A stretch of 63,622 bases of DNA, taken from contig CAJTRK010000019.1 of assembly GCA_910578475.1 (NCBI GenBank), positions 1 to 63,622 of the forward strand. Reading direction: 5' to 3'. This DNA comes from an uncultured Lachnospiraceae bacterium (GTDB lineage Bacteria; Bacillota; Clostridia; Lachnospirales; Lachnospiraceae). The position numbers were made by a program, and so were the translations under genes. The stretch's first letter is position 1, and every line of letters begins with the position of its first letter. Shown here in pieces: positions 1 through 7,781 of the stretch. The notes beneath the pieces were generated by a model, which did not search any database, had not been told where the DNA came from, and saw nothing but the letters and a program-made list of their open reading frames with translations.

Positions 1-570
1 AATAATTACATTATACCAAATATAGGCGGTGATATCTACTTTTTCAGCGGCCTCGAATGAATAAGAGGGGGTGCCGCCTTTGGCTCTCTGGTTTCCCATG
101 TCATAAAGCATGTCATAAATTCGTTTATTCTGAAATCCTATTTTGATAATAACTGAAAGAGAGGGCGTTGCTTATGTGTATGTATGGATATTGCCGGATA
201 AGTACAAAACAGCTGAGTAAATTAACGTGGGATTAAAAAAGGTCTGTAAGTGTTCAAAAATAGATAAAAATGTTTTTTCGTAACACACTTGTAGTACTCA
301 AATAGCCTGTAAAATGAATGTAATATAAATAAAAAGTTCAGTTGAACCTCTTATTATTCCACCGGAGCTGCATATTATGACGAGTAACTTAAAATACACT
401 AAACATTATATCGAACTTGGCGAGCCCTATCAACTGGTTTTGCCGTTAAGTTTTGGAAGCAGGAGTTTAACACTTTCTTTTAAACATCATAACACGCCCG
501 AGTTTGACACTTTTCTTTTAGGAGATTAGGGGTCTAATTCTACCAAATAAATGTGAATTTATCAAGTACA
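1..570. other. Left edge, no confident gene
   Basis: AT-rich stretch with no complete gene. On the minus strand a frame is open from about 171 to the window edge, with possible ATG codons at 109-111 and 97-99. It reads like a coding fragment (motifs DMGNQRAKGGTPSYSF, then EAAEKVDITAYIWYN) but has no visible ribosome site and runs off the edge, so it may be a 5' part or a remnant. From 172 to 570 I see no coding signal. Confidence 0.4.
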
Positions 571-1574
571 TTAATATGTCACATCCCAATCTGAAAAGCC
601 AGGCGCCATTTGCCCCATTGTATATTCGCCTGATTGCTCATCAAGCATACCATCAGATATTCGGACTGTATAATATCCATATTGTATTGTTCCGGAACTG
701 CTGTATACATTACACTGAATATGAAGAATATTATTTTTTCTTACGAAGTATGAGTATTCAAGCTTTGTTGTATCAGATTCTTTTAATTCGTAGGCAATCA
801 TGTTTTTTATGCTTTGAGCGTTTTTGTAACTTAAATACTCAGTTTCCGTTATTTATTTTGCACCATATTCCTTGTAAGTTTTTCCATCAAAATACAAATA
901 GGTATCTTTCCAGGTATGGACGTTCATTCCGAAATCTGGTTCGTATATGCCGTCATATGCTTCTATATCAAGCGTTATGTCACCATTTTCTGTCATGCGG
1001 ACATAACCATATTTATTAGAAGCCAGGCAAGAGATGTCTTTGTCTTTTAGAGATATGATGGAATAGTTTTTTTCTGTACCCATCATACAATACGCATTTA
1101 TTACAACATGTGTTTCATTCTTTAAATCAAGTAATTCTATTTCACAGGCATCCATGCCTTTATTATTTTGATGGACCAGAAGGCAAGTTGCGCCATCGCT
1201 GCTGCAATACCAAGTCTGATATAACCCCATATTGTCGGAATAAACGCCTGTTAATTCTTTGGAACCATCGTGGTCCATGTCGGTATATACATAATTCTCC
1301 AGCTGTTTTCCTGAAGTTGTTTGTGTTATTGCAAGAAGCTCTTCTTCGCTTAAGGGTTTCTTTTCAAAGGACTGCATACTTTCAAATGAAAGTAAATCAA
1401 TTGGGATACATGCTCTCGCACCATCCTCTTGGAACAGGGACAGCTTATACATGGATACAGCAAGTACTTTTTTGGCTCTTTTCTGTAGCAAACCAATACG
1501 AACAGTATAAGTATAAAAATAATTGCCGAAAAAAATATTTTTCTTTTCATGTAAGAGCATATCCTTTCTTTCAA
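571..1574 (-). pseudogene. Decayed secreted/lipoprotein gene in three frames
   Basis: Three overlapping minus-strand frames line up as one ancestral protein of about 320 residues. The first frame (from 1574; internal Met in MKRKIFFSAIIF) gives an N-terminal hydrophobic signal or anchor segment ending near LFVLVCYRK. Around 1455 the sense continues in a second frame (to the stop at 853-855), which carries a YTDMDHDGSKELTGVY stretch typical of Asp-rich secreted proteins. The reading then passes to a third frame (ITETEYLSYKNAQ onward, ending at 571) with no start codon of its own. Two small indels therefore appear to have broken the gene. No known family is recognised. The first switch lies near GTATCCATG and the second in the A-rich GCAAAATAACGG. 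Sequencing error is an alternative to real decay. Confidence 0.6.
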
Positions 1575-1633
1575 TAATTATTTTAGCGTCAAATAGTCAG
1601 TCCGAAAAATGATACATCATCAAAATAATAGAA

Positions 1634-1675
1634 ATTATATGATATTGTCAATATTGGTTGATAATATCATATAAT
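1634..1675. repeat. AT-rich 18-bp inverted repeat
   Basis: Arms 1634-1651 and 1658-1675 pair over 18 bp (13 bp perfect, ATTATATGATATT against its complement, then five more pairs with one G.U) around a 6-base loop. It lies just upstream of the decayed minus-strand gene and between divergent genes. There is no T-tract, so it is not an obvious terminator. It could be an operator or a cruciform-forming site. Confidence 0.7.
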
Positions 1676-1797
1676 GCCCGGTAGTAAAATTCCATGTCGT
1701 ATTTTTGCTGCTTTTGTGGCAATATGGGAGCGGCAGGCTGAAGCGCTGCCCCTTCCGCTCATTATGGGGAAAGATAGTGGAAATGTTCACATCCTTA

Positions 1798-1806
1798 TGC
1801 TATAAT
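1798..1806 (+). promoter_or_regulatory. Extended -10 promoter candidate
   Basis: TGCTATAAT is a perfect extended -10 element 46 bases upstream of the ATG at 1853. No good -35 box is seen at the usual spacing, as is normal for extended -10 promoters. Confidence 0.5.
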
Positions 1807-1852
1807 TTTCCCATCGCAGGCAGAACGACAAATCGGCATAGAGGTAAGAGTT

Positions 1853-2323
1853 ATGAAATATGTAAAGGAAGAAGTGCAAATAGAAGGTTTGAAAACATAT
1901 ATTTTTGCCCCTGAAAATGCCAGACTGCTGCTGTCTGATACCGACCTTATGGAAAAAATAAATTTGCCTGCTTCTTGCTTAAAAGGATTTCAGTATAATA
2001 TTGATGTAGCAGAACATCATTTTGATAAGCATCTGTTTCCAACTATATTTCATCATAAAGGGCGCTGCTTTTTTTCTCTGTGTGCCCGCATTGGTGAAAG
2101 CTATATTGATGTAAAATATCACGAAAAATGGTTTTGCCGCCGATGTTACGAAACAATCGCTGAAAATGTTTTAATTCCGGGGGAGGATAACGGCGTTTTC
2201 TTTCCGGTTGGATGGCAGAACAGATATCCGTCTGTCTTTCATTTCATGCGATGTAAAAAATGTGGCGAGCGTACAGACAGAGATTTGTTGACAGAAGAAG
2301 AATTTCACATATCGCAGGCTTAG
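1853..2323 (+). CDS. Hypothetical protein with two CxxC pairs
   Basis: 156-residue protein of no family I recognise. It contains WFCRRCYE near residue 100 and RCKKCGER near residue 138, two CxxC pairs that could together bind zinc. There is no signal peptide or membrane segment, so it should be cytoplasmic. The start at the ATG following GAGGTAAGAGTT is chosen because the extended -10 element lies just upstream and the N-terminus MKYVKEEVQIEG reads normally. It is followed after 20 bases by the LURP-one-like gene, so the two are probably co-transcribed. Function cannot be assigned. Confidence 0.75.
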   Translation: MKYVKEEVQIEGLKTYIFAPENARLLLSDTDLMEKINLPASCLKGFQYNIDVAEHHFDKHLFPTIFHHKGRCFFSLCARIGESYIDVKYHEKWFCRRCYETIAENVLIPGEDNGVFFPVGWQNRYPSVFHFMRCKKCGERTDRDLLTEEEFHISQA

Positions 2324-2343
2324 GGAAAGGTAAGGTTATTATT

Positions 2344-2814
2344 ATGAAACTTCTGATTAAACAACGTGTATTTTCGTGGACAGATTCGTATGATGTCTAC
2401 GATGAAAACGGCAATGTAAAATATTTCGTAAAAGCAGAGTTTTTATCTCTCGGACATCAGCTGCATGTTTATGACCGGAACCGCAATGAAATCGGCGTAA
2501 TCCACCAGAAAATACTGACGCTTCTGCCGGCATTTGAAATAGAAGTCGGCGGCAGAACAATAGGAACGATTCAGAAACAGTTTTCGCTGTTTACGCCAAA
2601 GTATGAGATTGACTATAACGGCTGGCGCGTAGAGGGGGATTTCCTCGGATGGGACTACGATGTTTTCAGCGGATGCAGTCCGATTGTACATATTTCCAAA
2701 AAACTGCTTCAATGGGGAGATACATATGTGATTGATTTCTGTAATCCGGAAGATGAATTGGACGGTTTGCTTCTGGTTATTGCGATTGATGCGGCTAATT
2801 GCAGTCAGAAGTAG
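2344..2814 (+). CDS. LURP-one-related (LOR/Tubby-like) protein
   Basis: 156-residue cytoplasmic protein of the LURP-one-related family. These proteins fold as a Tubby-like beta barrel around a central helix, and their function in bacteria is not established. The typical opening MKLLIKQRVFSWTDSYDVYD, the KAEFLSLGHQLHVYD segment and VIHQKILTLLPAFEIE are visible, followed by alternating strands to the C-terminal helix region ELDGLLLVIAIDAANC. The ATG at 2344 is preferred over an upstream in-frame ATG because GAAAGGTAAGG sits just before it. Length fits the family (about 160). Confidence 0.8.
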   Translation: MKLLIKQRVFSWTDSYDVYDENGNVKYFVKAEFLSLGHQLHVYDRNRNEIGVIHQKILTLLPAFEIEVGGRTIGTIQKQFSLFTPKYEIDYNGWRVEGDFLGWDYDVFSGCSPIVHISKKLLQWGDTYVIDFCNPEDELDGLLLVIAIDAANCSQK

Positions 2815-2865
2815 GCGGATGCTGTGGTTTCTGTACGATATCAGGAAAGGATGAAAAATGAATCA

Positions 2866-3322
2866 TGACAGAGATTCAAATCAGAATTGCCAGGAAGCAG
2901 GATGCGGAAGCGCTGATTGCAATTTATACAAATTTAAGGAGCGGGCCGCCTATGACTGGGCGGTAGAAACGACGGTGTATGTCCGGGAGGGACAGCAGAG
3001 GACAGGTATCGGGAGAAAACTGTACGAAATGCTTGAAAAGCTTCTGGCTTTGCAGAATATACAAAATCTGAATGCGTGTATTGCTTATTTGGAGACGGAA
3101 AACGAATTTCTCACGCATAACAGTATTCGGTTTCACGAGCATATGGGTTACCGGCTTGTCGGAGAGTTTTACCAGTGCGGCTATAAGAGCGGGCATTGGT
3201 ACAATATGGTATGGATGGAAAAGCATATTGGCGGACACGAAGAGAATCCCCCGTCGGTCAGTGCTTTTCGTGAGGTGAGGAAGCTGGCAGCGGAAAAATA
3301 TCAATTGAGAGATATACTGTGA
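2866..3322 (+). pseudogene. GNAT acetyltransferase with internal deletion
   Basis: The true N-terminus lies in the frame starting at ATG 2866 (MTEIQIRIARKQDAEALIAI), the classic beta1-alpha1 of phosphinothricin-type GNAT acetyltransferases. That frame soon stops. The rest of the protein continues in another frame from about 2925 (FKERAAYDWAVETTVYV, then the acetyl-CoA loop REGQQRTGIGRKLYEML, and HEHMGYRLVGEFYQCGYK). Compared with the family, about 50-55 residues between alpha1 and beta4 are missing and the frame has shifted. The longest open frame (from 2858) joins an out-of-frame N-terminus to the real C-terminal half. The C-terminus (VSAFREVRKL) is intact. Probably inactive. Confidence 0.7.
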
Positions 3323-3329
3323 GAAAGGC

Positions 3330-5138
3330 ATGGCTGATGATATGAAGGAATACCTGAGGGAATCTGTCATACCCAAACTTATGGAGGCATTACAGGTATA
3401 TAATAAAGAAGATATTGAAGATACGATAATTGCCATGTATACCGATTCTGCGTTGTGTCCGGGCGGCAATCAAATAAAAGAAATCGTAACGCAGTTTTCC
3501 ATAGATTTGGACATGGAAGCAGTAATATATATTTTTGAGGCTTTATTGGAAAAGGAAAATATTATTGAGAATGGTATTGTTTTTACCCCGGAATATATTG
3601 CCTCTTTTATTGTAAAAAATGTTTTCGATAACGTTTCTGAGTGGAGCGAAAAGCTTCGTATTATTGACCCCGGATGTGGATGCGGTATTTTTCTGATAAC
3701 GGCAATCGAGTATTTGAAAAACAGATTTCATGTCAGGGTGAAAGATATCGTATTAAATAACATATATGGTATTGATTTAGAACCCGATAACGTAAGAAGA
3801 TGTAAAAAAATCATGAAGATGCTGGTTACATTGGATGGCGATGAAATTTCAGAATCGGAGATATCTGTTATTAATGCCAATAGTCTGAAACAAAACTGGA
3901 ATAAGACGTTTCATGCAGAAGGATTTGATTTTATTATCGGGAATCCTCCATATGTAAATACACATGATATGAACAATGAAACAATTTTATTTCTGAAAGA
4001 AAATTTTAAAACGACACAAACGGGCGTTTTCAATATTTTTTACGCTTTTATTGAACACGGGATGCAATACCTGAAAACTTCCGGGAAGATGAGTTTTATT
4101 GTTCCAAATAATTTTATGACGATTAAATCGGCCTTGAATTTGCGGAATTACATTCAAAGCAACAAAGCGCTAAAACAAATTATTGATTTTACAGACAATA
4201 TGGTGTTCAAACCGATTAGAACATATAATTGTATTATTGTATTGGATAAGGCGGAAAATCAGGCATTTCAATACGCGGTATTGAAAAAGAGCGATTATCC
4301 GGAAAGGCTGTTAGAGCGGATTGAATATAATACAATGCCGCTGATGCGTCTGGACAAAAACGGCTGGAATTTAGTTGATAAAAAAACATACGAAAATTTG
4401 ATGAAAATTGAAAATCAGGTTCAGACAATCAAGGATTTTATTCGTACGGGAATTGCTACGTTGAGAGATAATATTTATATGGTCAGTAAATCGGAACAGG
4501 GATTTTATAAAATAGTGGATGAGACCAGATATGAAATTGAGAGCGGACTTGTAAAGACAATTTATAAAATACCGGAATTGAAAAAGGGAGAACGACTGGA
4601 AGATGTATGCAGATATATTATTTTCCCTTATATAGAATGCGAGCAGGGCTATAAGATTATTCCGGAAAATATTCTGCGGGAACAATATTCTGATACCTAT
4701 CGATATTTGTGGAGCAGGAAGGAGGAATTAGACAGCAGGGATAAGGGAAAGGGGAATCCGGTTGCGTGGTATGCCTATGGGAGAACACAGAGGTTGAACC
4801 GGTATGGAAAAAAACTGTTGTTTCCCACATTTACAAACAGACCCAAGTTTATGCTTGTTAAAGATGAAGAAGCCCTGTTCTGCAATGGATATGGAATTTT
4901 TGAAAATGAATATCTTGATTTGGAAGAACTAATGGCTGTACTCAATTCAAAGGTCATGGAATATTATGTTGCCAATACAAGTTATGCGATTGAAGGAGGG
5001 TATTATTGCTACCAGAAAAAATATATTGAAAGGTTTTCGATTCCGGAGTTTGATGAAGACGAAAGAAAATTGCTGAGAACAGGAAACAGACAAGAGGTTG
5101 ATGAAATGTTGCTTGAAAAATACGATTTGGTTATTTAG
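3330..5138 (+). CDS. N6-adenine DNA methyltransferase (Eco57I/TaqI-like)
   Basis: 602-residue cytoplasmic DNA methyltransferase that transfers methyl from SAM to the N6 of adenine in a specific site. Seen: an N-terminal helical region, SAM motif I as DPGCGCGIFL near residue 112, the acidic strand NIYGIDLEPDNV, and catalytic motif IV IGNPPYV near residue 206, which is the N-P-P-Y of gamma-type enzymes. The C-terminal 250 residues (YIECEQGYKIIPEN; GNPVAWYAYGRTQRLN; LLFPTFTNRPKF) resemble the TaqI-like target-recognition domain. It is followed 9 bases later by a short gene that looks like a truncated restriction enzyme. A second ATG at 3342 is a possible start. An orphan methylase role is plausible if the partner is dead. 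Confidence 0.88.
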   Translation: MADDMKEYLRESVIPKLMEALQVYNKEDIEDTIIAMYTDSALCPGGNQIKEIVTQFSIDLDMEAVIYIFEALLEKENIIENGIVFTPEYIASFIVKNVFDNVSEWSEKLRIIDPGCGCGIFLITAIEYLKNRFHVRVKDIVLNNIYGIDLEPDNVRRCKKIMKMLVTLDGDEISESEISVINANSLKQNWNKTFHAEGFDFIIGNPPYVNTHDMNNETILFLKENFKTTQTGVFNIFYAFIEHGMQYLKTSGKMSFIVPNNFMTIKSALNLRNYIQSNKALKQIIDFTDNMVFKPIRTYNCIIVLDKAENQAFQYAVLKKSDYPERLLERIEYNTMPLMRLDKNGWNLVDKKTYENLMKIENQVQTIKDFIRTGIATLRDNIYMVSKSEQGFYKIVDETRYEIESGLVKTIYKIPELKKGERLEDVCRYIIFPYIECEQGYKIIPENILREQYSDTYRYLWSRKEELDSRDKGKGNPVAWYAYGRTQRLNRYGKKLLFPTFTNRPKFMLVKDEEALFCNGYGIFENEYLDLEELMAVLNSKVMEYYVANTSYAIEGGYYCYQKKYIERFSIPEFDEDERKLLRTGNRQEVDEMLLEKYDLVI

Positions 5139-5147
5139 GAGAAAAAA

Positions 5148-5594
5148 ATGGCATATATAGACAATCAGCTAAAAAGTTTTAAAGATATGATAGAAGATGC
5201 GATTATTACAGGGGGAGTGGCAGGAAAAACGTCCTGCATCAGGTCATCCGCCCTAATAAATCTGATACATGATGCGGTTAAATGGGAATTGATAGAGCAC
5301 AGCGTGCGGAAAGAAAATATCAGACCGCCTTTTGGTAAGACAAAACCGGAAATCAGAATGGCCGGTTTATTAAAACAAAAGGACCAGGATGTATGTGTGC
5401 TGCCAAGCGGAATAAAGAAGAAGGCAGAGAAGATTACATGGGGACCAATGGCATTTCAGGATAAAACAGACCCATACGGTTATGAATATTCTACGAATGC
5501 ACTGGTCATTAATGTCAGGAGCCAGATGAGCAGCCTGGCTAAGAATACGGATACGATTTTGGAAAGAACTTTTGCGGAAGCTTTGAATTGTTAA
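5148..5594 (+). CDS. Restriction endonuclease-like protein, probably 3'-truncated
   Basis: 148 residues, 9 bases downstream of the adenine methyltransferase and with a good GGAGAAAAAA-type ribosome site, as expected for the R gene of a type II system. The sequence LIHDAVKWELIEHSVRKENIR followed by RPPFGKTKPEIRMAGLLKQK and ALVINVRSQMSSLAKN with TILERTFAEAL looks like the N-terminal part of a larger type II endonuclease family. It ends abruptly at FAEALNC where I would expect a further catalytic half; the 47 bases after the stop hold no continuation. The likely outcome is an inactive or missing nuclease. The family assignment is inference from context and overall look. Confidence 0.5.
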   Translation: MAYIDNQLKSFKDMIEDAIITGGVAGKTSCIRSSALINLIHDAVKWELIEHSVRKENIRPPFGKTKPEIRMAGLLKQKDQDVCVLPSGIKKKAEKITWGPMAFQDKTDPYGYEYSTNALVINVRSQMSSLAKNTDTILERTFAEALNC

Positions 5595-5641
5595 AAAAGT
5601 TAAATGCGGTTTTTTGAAACGGACGAAAGAGGGGAATTACA

Positions 5642-7303
5642 GTGAAGAGGAGGTCAATCGGGCCAAAGCATGAAATGATTGTTCAGCCGGTTTTTATCAT
5701 TGGAACCAATAACGAAGCCGGCACGAAGAATTTGGCGCTGATATTGATGCTGTTTTTCGTTTCCATGCTGTTACTCACCGCCTGCGGCTCGAAGGAGAAG
5801 GTGCAGACGGCGGCCGGTCGGATGATATCAGAGGATGCCGGGAAAACCGCCGCTTCCGGCGAAAAAGTACAGGCGGCGGAGGCCGTCGGGCAGATGGTCG
5901 AAGTAGAGGAAGCTCTGTTAGAGAAGAGGGCAATTCCCGTGGATTTTCCGTTTCCTTATACGATGGAGGCATATACCATGTCGCTTGTGCCGGTAAGAGG
6001 AGAGAAGGGGCAGTACGATTTGCGGATATGCGACGAATCCGGTGCGGTTGTGCAGCAGTTTTTCTGCGGTGCGCTGGCGGAGCCGCTGACCTTCCGGTAT
6101 GATGATTTGTTCTACGATTCCTATTGCGATTTGGAAATTTTCTCGGCGAACAGCCGGACCGGGCTGCTGTTTCCTTATGACTGGCAGCATGTGGACGGAA
6201 GGATTCTGAAAGAAACGGCGATAGAGATTCCGCTCTATGATGATTTTGAAGGGCCAAACATAATGGTTCGTGAAGACAGCGCGGCCTATGTGAAAAAAAC
6301 AATTTACCAGGTGAATATGGACAGAAACGAGATGGTAGAGGCCCGCAGATGGCATATGGATAAAGAAACGGGAACGTTGGAGATTTGGGACTGTCTGGAA
6401 CAGAGAACCGTTTTCGCGGGGCAGACGGCAATTGACGAGGACGGCGAGCCTGTAAATGAAGAATATTATGGCTATCTTTTCTGGAATGTCTGGTACTGGC
6501 TCCGGCCTTTTAAAGAGAATTCGGAGATTAACGTCTGGATATCCGAACCGTGGGAGGAAGATGAAGAATGGGATGAGGGCGGTTACGAATTAATGCAGCA
6601 TATCCTTTGGGGAAATGACGGTCATATGACGGAATATCCGGACAGGCAGACGCTGCTTGCGGAATACGGTTTTGCGGACCGGGAGCCTTTTTATGAGGCT
6701 TATGATGAGCGGGGCAATCTCAGCCTGGAACTTTATGTGAATGAACGGGAAGAAACGGCCTGCGGTTTTATCCATCAATATCGTTTTAGCAGCGATATGG
6801 AGAAAGTAGAGTATTTGTATGGATTTACGATAGATAATATACAGGAAATTGACTGGGAGGAACCGGACCCCTATCACATGAAATCCTATGATGGGGGAGA
6901 CGGCTCGGATTCGGTGGAGGGTTACGAAGAAATTCTGGAAAGCAGAGACGACGGAAAGCCGGCGTATTTTGTTTCAAAGGGCTGTATCGAGTGGTTGAAA
7001 GATGGTGGAGCAGAGGAGGGCGAGAAAGATATTCTGATACAGATTGCCTGGGTTTACCGGGACGACGGCAGTATGTACTGCCGACGTTACAGGCATAACG
7101 GCTATGTATTCAGCTCGACTTTCAGCACGATGGACAGTTACTATGATGAGGCCGGCCGGGTTGTTTATGAAAACGGTTATATTACGCACGGCAGTCTTCT
7201 TTATTATTATTTTTATGAAGATAGTGGAAGAAAACCAAAATTTTGTCTGGAATTGGATGACAATTTAGGGTATTATATTCCTGTAATGGTAAAATATCGG
7301 TAG
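5642..7303 (+). CDS. Large lipoprotein of unknown function
   Basis: 553-residue secreted lipoprotein starting with GTG (GAGGGGAATTACA precedes it). The hydrophobic segment LALILMLFFVSMLLLTACG ends in a lipobox (LLTAC), so Cys at about residue 48 would be lipidated and the protein tethered outside the membrane. The mature part begins with an Ala/Glu/Lys-rich linker, then a long acidic, Tyr/Trp-rich region (for example PWEEDEEWDEGGYEL) with repeated YDE.GR/N motifs (YDERGNLSLELYV, YDEAGRVVYENGY) that recall YD/RHS-like repeats. No enzymatic motif is recognised. An alternative start is ATG 5672, which keeps the signal intact. Confidence 0.75.
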   Translation: MKRRSIGPKHEMIVQPVFIIGTNNEAGTKNLALILMLFFVSMLLLTACGSKEKVQTAAGRMISEDAGKTAASGEKVQAAEAVGQMVEVEEALLEKRAIPVDFPFPYTMEAYTMSLVPVRGEKGQYDLRICDESGAVVQQFFCGALAEPLTFRYDDLFYDSYCDLEIFSANSRTGLLFPYDWQHVDGRILKETAIEIPLYDDFEGPNIMVREDSAAYVKKTIYQVNMDRNEMVEARRWHMDKETGTLEIWDCLEQRTVFAGQTAIDEDGEPVNEEYYGYLFWNVWYWLRPFKENSEINVWISEPWEEDEEWDEGGYELMQHILWGNDGHMTEYPDRQTLLAEYGFADREPFYEAYDERGNLSLELYVNEREETACGFIHQYRFSSDMEKVEYLYGFTIDNIQEIDWEEPDPYHMKSYDGGDGSDSVEGYEEILESRDDGKPAYFVSKGCIEWLKDGGAEEGEKDILIQIAWVYRDDGSMYCRRYRHNGYVFSSTFSTMDSYYDEAGRVVYENGYITHGSLLYYYFYEDSGRKPKFCLELDDNLGYYIPVMVKYR

Positions 7304-7397
7304 TTCGACGCAGGGCGCATTGAAAAAAGCGCCCTGTTATGATGATTTACGGAAGAACTCCCGATAGCCGGATATTTTGGAAGGGAGAACAAAAGAG

Positions 7398-7736
7398 ATG
7401 AAAGTGGATATCAAAGAGGTCAAATTGGAAATATATGTTCCGGGAGAATTTATCGAGAAGATTCGGGATGCTTTGGCGGACCGGGGAATCGGCCGGGTCG
7501 GCAATTACAGTCATGTCGTATCTTATCAGGAGACAAAAGGATTCTGGAAGCCTCTGGAAGGCAGCAGTCCGTATCAGGGAAAACAGGGAGAGATGTGCGG
7601 CAGAAACGAAATGATGATGGAAGTGCGCTGTCCGGTCGAAAGAGTGAAGCAGGCCGTTCAGATTATTCGAACGATTCATCCATACGAAGAGCCGCTTATC
7701 AATGTTGTTCCGTTATGCAATGACCTGCTGCTTTAA
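7398..7736 (+). CDS. NIF3/CutA-like domain protein
   Basis: 112-residue cytoplasmic protein resembling the small dimerisation domain inserted in NIF3/YqfO proteins, which itself resembles CutA1 and PII. The pattern is VKLEIYVPGEFIEKIRDALA at the start, a GIGRVGNYSHVVSY segment, then VRCPVERVKQAVQIIRTIHP with YEEP near the C-terminus. Stand-alone forms occur in Firmicutes and their role is unknown; trimeric metal binding is possible by analogy. The ATG at 7398 follows GGGAGAACAAAAGAG and is preferred to one at 7377, which would lie inside the ribosome site. Confidence 0.75.
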   Translation: MKVDIKEVKLEIYVPGEFIEKIRDALADRGIGRVGNYSHVVSYQETKGFWKPLEGSSPYQGKQGEMCGRNEMMMEVRCPVERVKQAVQIIRTIHPYEEPLINVVPLCNDLLL

Positions 7737-7781
7737 TCCACCAAAGGATGCTTTGATTTGGAAAAGGTGTCTGGATTCGGT

